DNA from: Pseudomonas bijieensis
GTDB taxonomy: Bacteria; Pseudomonadota; Gammaproteobacteria; Pseudomonadales; Pseudomonadaceae
Assembly: GCF_013347965.1 (NCBI RefSeq)
Contig: NZ_CP048810.1
Location: forward strand, 4,029,501 to 4,093,500
Length of the DNA: 64,000 nucleotides
Direction: 5' to 3'
In this document: piece by piece, positions 62,459-64,000 of the stretch
Layout: every line of letters begins with the position of its first letter
Position numbering within the stretch: the stretch's first letter is position 1
Notes under the pieces: generated by a model
What the model was told of the DNA's origin: nothing
Databases searched by the model: none
What the model saw: the letters and a program-made list of their open reading frames with translations, nothing else
Program-made: the position numbers and the translations under genes

Positions 62459-64000
62459 TCACTCGGGGTTCGACGTTTTGCGTGTGGCCAGGAATGACCG
62501 TAGCGACTCGGGGGTCACCCCCGGTCGGGCGTATTGCCAGGCCCAGGCCGGGATCGATCCATGAGCACTCAGATCCAGCGCGAGCGTCAAGCGACTATGG
62601 CCCGCAACAGTCCCTGGGAAATCGAAACCCTGCAGAAAATGCATGACTTGTCTTGGGGTCACGCCATAAGCGCCCAGAATCACCTGATGAGCCTGGGCTT
62701 CGTCGAGGGTCAGGCTGTCGATCAATGCGCTGGTAAACGCTGACTCAGAGCTCAGTGAATCCCGTTGCGCCAGCGTTCGCCGGATATTCTCATCACTGAA
62801 CTGCGGTCCCACCAGATCCTCCCAGATTCGCCGGGCGCTGCGCGGCGAGATACCCGGCATATTTTGAATGGATCGCCATAGATTCGGCGTCCCGAGCAAA
62901 ATCGCAACCCTGCTGTTCGAAGGCGATTGTCCCGCAGCGCTGAATAAACCTGTGACGGTCGCCATATTGCGCTGATCGAGATACCGCACGCCCTGGAGGA
63001 AATCCAAAAAACTGATTAGTGCCCGCTGATGGAAGATCAGGTCGTGCAGGTTTTGATCATCGAACGGCTGCATCCAATCGATATCGATACGTCCGCTGCT
63101 CACCAATTCTTGATAACGGCTGCCGGCATACTCGGCAATGAGCTGAAGGCGTGAGTCAGACAACGCCGGATTACGTATCCATTGCGCCAGGACATTCACG
63201 GGGAACAGGCTGCCCAGGTTGGAAGCAACAACAGAGGATCGCAGGAGGATAGTCGCCCGCCTCAACAGGATGGGGTGACGCTGGAGGGCCACGGTGAGCA
63301 GATCCGTGAAATCCTCGGCCCTGTCGTAGTGCATGAACTGGTCCATCAGGTCTACGTCGTCGTCGATGACCGTGCCTGTTTCACGCTCGAATCGTTCGGC
63401 CACATTCTTCAAGTCGTCGCGATCGACCAGGTAGGCACCGTCGAGCAGTTCCTCGAGCTGATCGTCATCGAGGTGGCCGTGCGTGGCCTGATCGTACCTG
63501 ACATACGCCAATTCATTGCGCGGATGATGGTCGGTCAGATCACGGGCCCGGACGCCGTACTCAAGCATGATATGCAGCGTATCCTGAGAGAGCAGGAGGA
63601 ATTGATTATTGAGCAGTTCGGCGATTTCCTGACTGCGGATGGGCTGCAACAGGACATCCTCAAAAAAACTCTGCAAGGCTTGGTCTTTTTGCGCGTAGTA
63701 GGGAATTCTGCTCAGCATCAAGCGACCCTGCGTACGGGGTGATACAAAACGCCCTAGCATCTGCAGCATCTCCGGGGGCAAATCCGCCGCAGTGACTTGA
63801 TCCAGTACCCTGCGCACGATGCCTCTTGCGTGCAGGCTCAAGTAATTCTCCAGCGGCTGAAACAAGCCATGGGGATTGGGAGCACCGTAGATCATCCGAG
63901 TCAGGTCACGCACCGCTGATCTACCCAGCACACTCTCCAACGCCTGGGCATTATCAAAGACCAATTGCTGCACCCCGGAAGGTTGCGTCACCAGGTAATC
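62459..64000 (-). CDS. Unrecognised large protein, cut by the window edge
   Basis: At least 513 residues are open to the right edge. A GTG at 63991 could start it, but the frame runs on to the end without a stop, so the true start is probably outside. The visible part is rich in short amphipathic helices (YYAQKDQALQSFFEDVLLQP, HPILLRRATILLRSSV). It has no signal peptide, no membrane helix and no catalytic motif that I know. The C-terminus GVTPESLRSFLATRKTSNPE is followed by a gap and a BIME. It may be another large effector, given the toxin-like genes nearby, but this is a guess. Confidence 0.6.
   Translation of the reverse strand, partial: DYLVTQPSGVQQLVFDNAQALESVLGRSAVRDLTRMIYGAPNPHGLFQPLENYLSLHARGIVRRVLDQVTAADLPPEMLQMLGRFVSPRTQGRLMLSRIPYYAQKDQALQSFFEDVLLQPIRSQEIAELLNNQFLLLSQDTLHIMLEYGVRARDLTDHHPRNELAYVRYDQATHGHLDDDQLEELLDGAYLVDRDDLKNVAERFERETGTVIDDDVDLMDQFMHYDRAEDFTDLLTVALQRHPILLRRATILLRSSVVASNLGSLFPVNVLAQWIRNPALSDSRLQLIAEYAGSRYQELVSSGRIDIDWMQPFDDQNLHDLIFHQRALISFLDFLQGVRYLDQRNMATVTGLFSAAGQSPSNSRVAILLGTPNLWRSIQNMPGISPRSARRIWEDLVGPQFSDENIRRTLAQRDSLSSESAFTSALIDSLTLDEAQAHQVILGAYGVTPRQVMHFLQGFDFPGTVAGHSRLTLALDLSAHGSIPAWAWQYARPGVTPESLRSFLATRKTSNPE

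Overview
The window is a 64 kb piece of a Pseudomonas chromosome, most likely from the P. fluorescens species complex. GC content is high and many intergenic gaps hold fluorescens-type REP/BIME palindromes. The phoB-phoR / phoU-pstBACS block with ubiC-ubiA and a rubredoxin reductase on one side and purEK-aspA on the other follows a gene order I know from P. aeruginosa. The species assignment is inferred from gene content, not searched. No rRNA, tRNA, CRISPR array, prophage or insertion sequence was seen, apart from one domesticated REP-associated transposase.

Layout. 0-4.6 kb: the end of a dodecin gene, small envelope/stress genes (two DUF1161 proteins, osmC, two tandem lipoproteins, a lipoprotein aminopeptidase) and a flavin monooxygenase-like gene. 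4.8-8.3 kb: HU protein, rubredoxin and its reductase, ubiC-ubiA. 8.5-22 kb: phosphate control and uptake. phoB-phoR run rightward, followed by a CorC-like transporter, an M23 peptidase and a response regulator. The pstS, pstC-pstA-pstB-phoU block runs leftward. Three Pho boxes can be read directly, upstream of phoB, pstC and pstS. 22-29 kb: an MFS transporter, a long gap with a possible structured RNA, a thioesterase, a sugar-phosphate mutarotase and purEK with an intrinsic terminator in its leader.

28-34 kb: an aspartate/asparagine catabolism cluster (a frameshifted LysR regulator, aspA, an AGCS amino-acid symporter, ansA and an AraC regulator). 35-42 kb: a RAYT transposase between matching REPs, a frameshifted HAD phosphatase, a gamma carbonic anhydrase-like gene with a displaced C-terminus, prlC with a divergent tandem paralogue, a YheV-like protein and a secreted tyrosine phosphatase. 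42-49 kb: a radical SAM gene under a clear LexA box, a beta carbonic anhydrase next to a SulP transporter (a likely bicarbonate pair), an AT-rich small regulator-like gene with repeated GAACCA half sites, and an acetylpolyamine deacetylase with a polyamine-binding protein.

49-64 kb: the accessory part. Two tandem genes of about 4.6 kb encode paralogous proteins of 1,539 and 1,534 residues related to the DUF6543/dermonecrotic-toxin-like family. Each has the same 51-bp upstream element and a hairpin. They are followed by a MocR regulator divergent from a paiB-GNAT-GNAT operon, and by an unrecognised large protein running off the right edge.

Three genes between 28 and 37 kb carry frame breaks, all at homopolymer runs. 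This may be real decay or a sequence-quality problem. All identifications come from reading motifs and recalling families; no database search was run.
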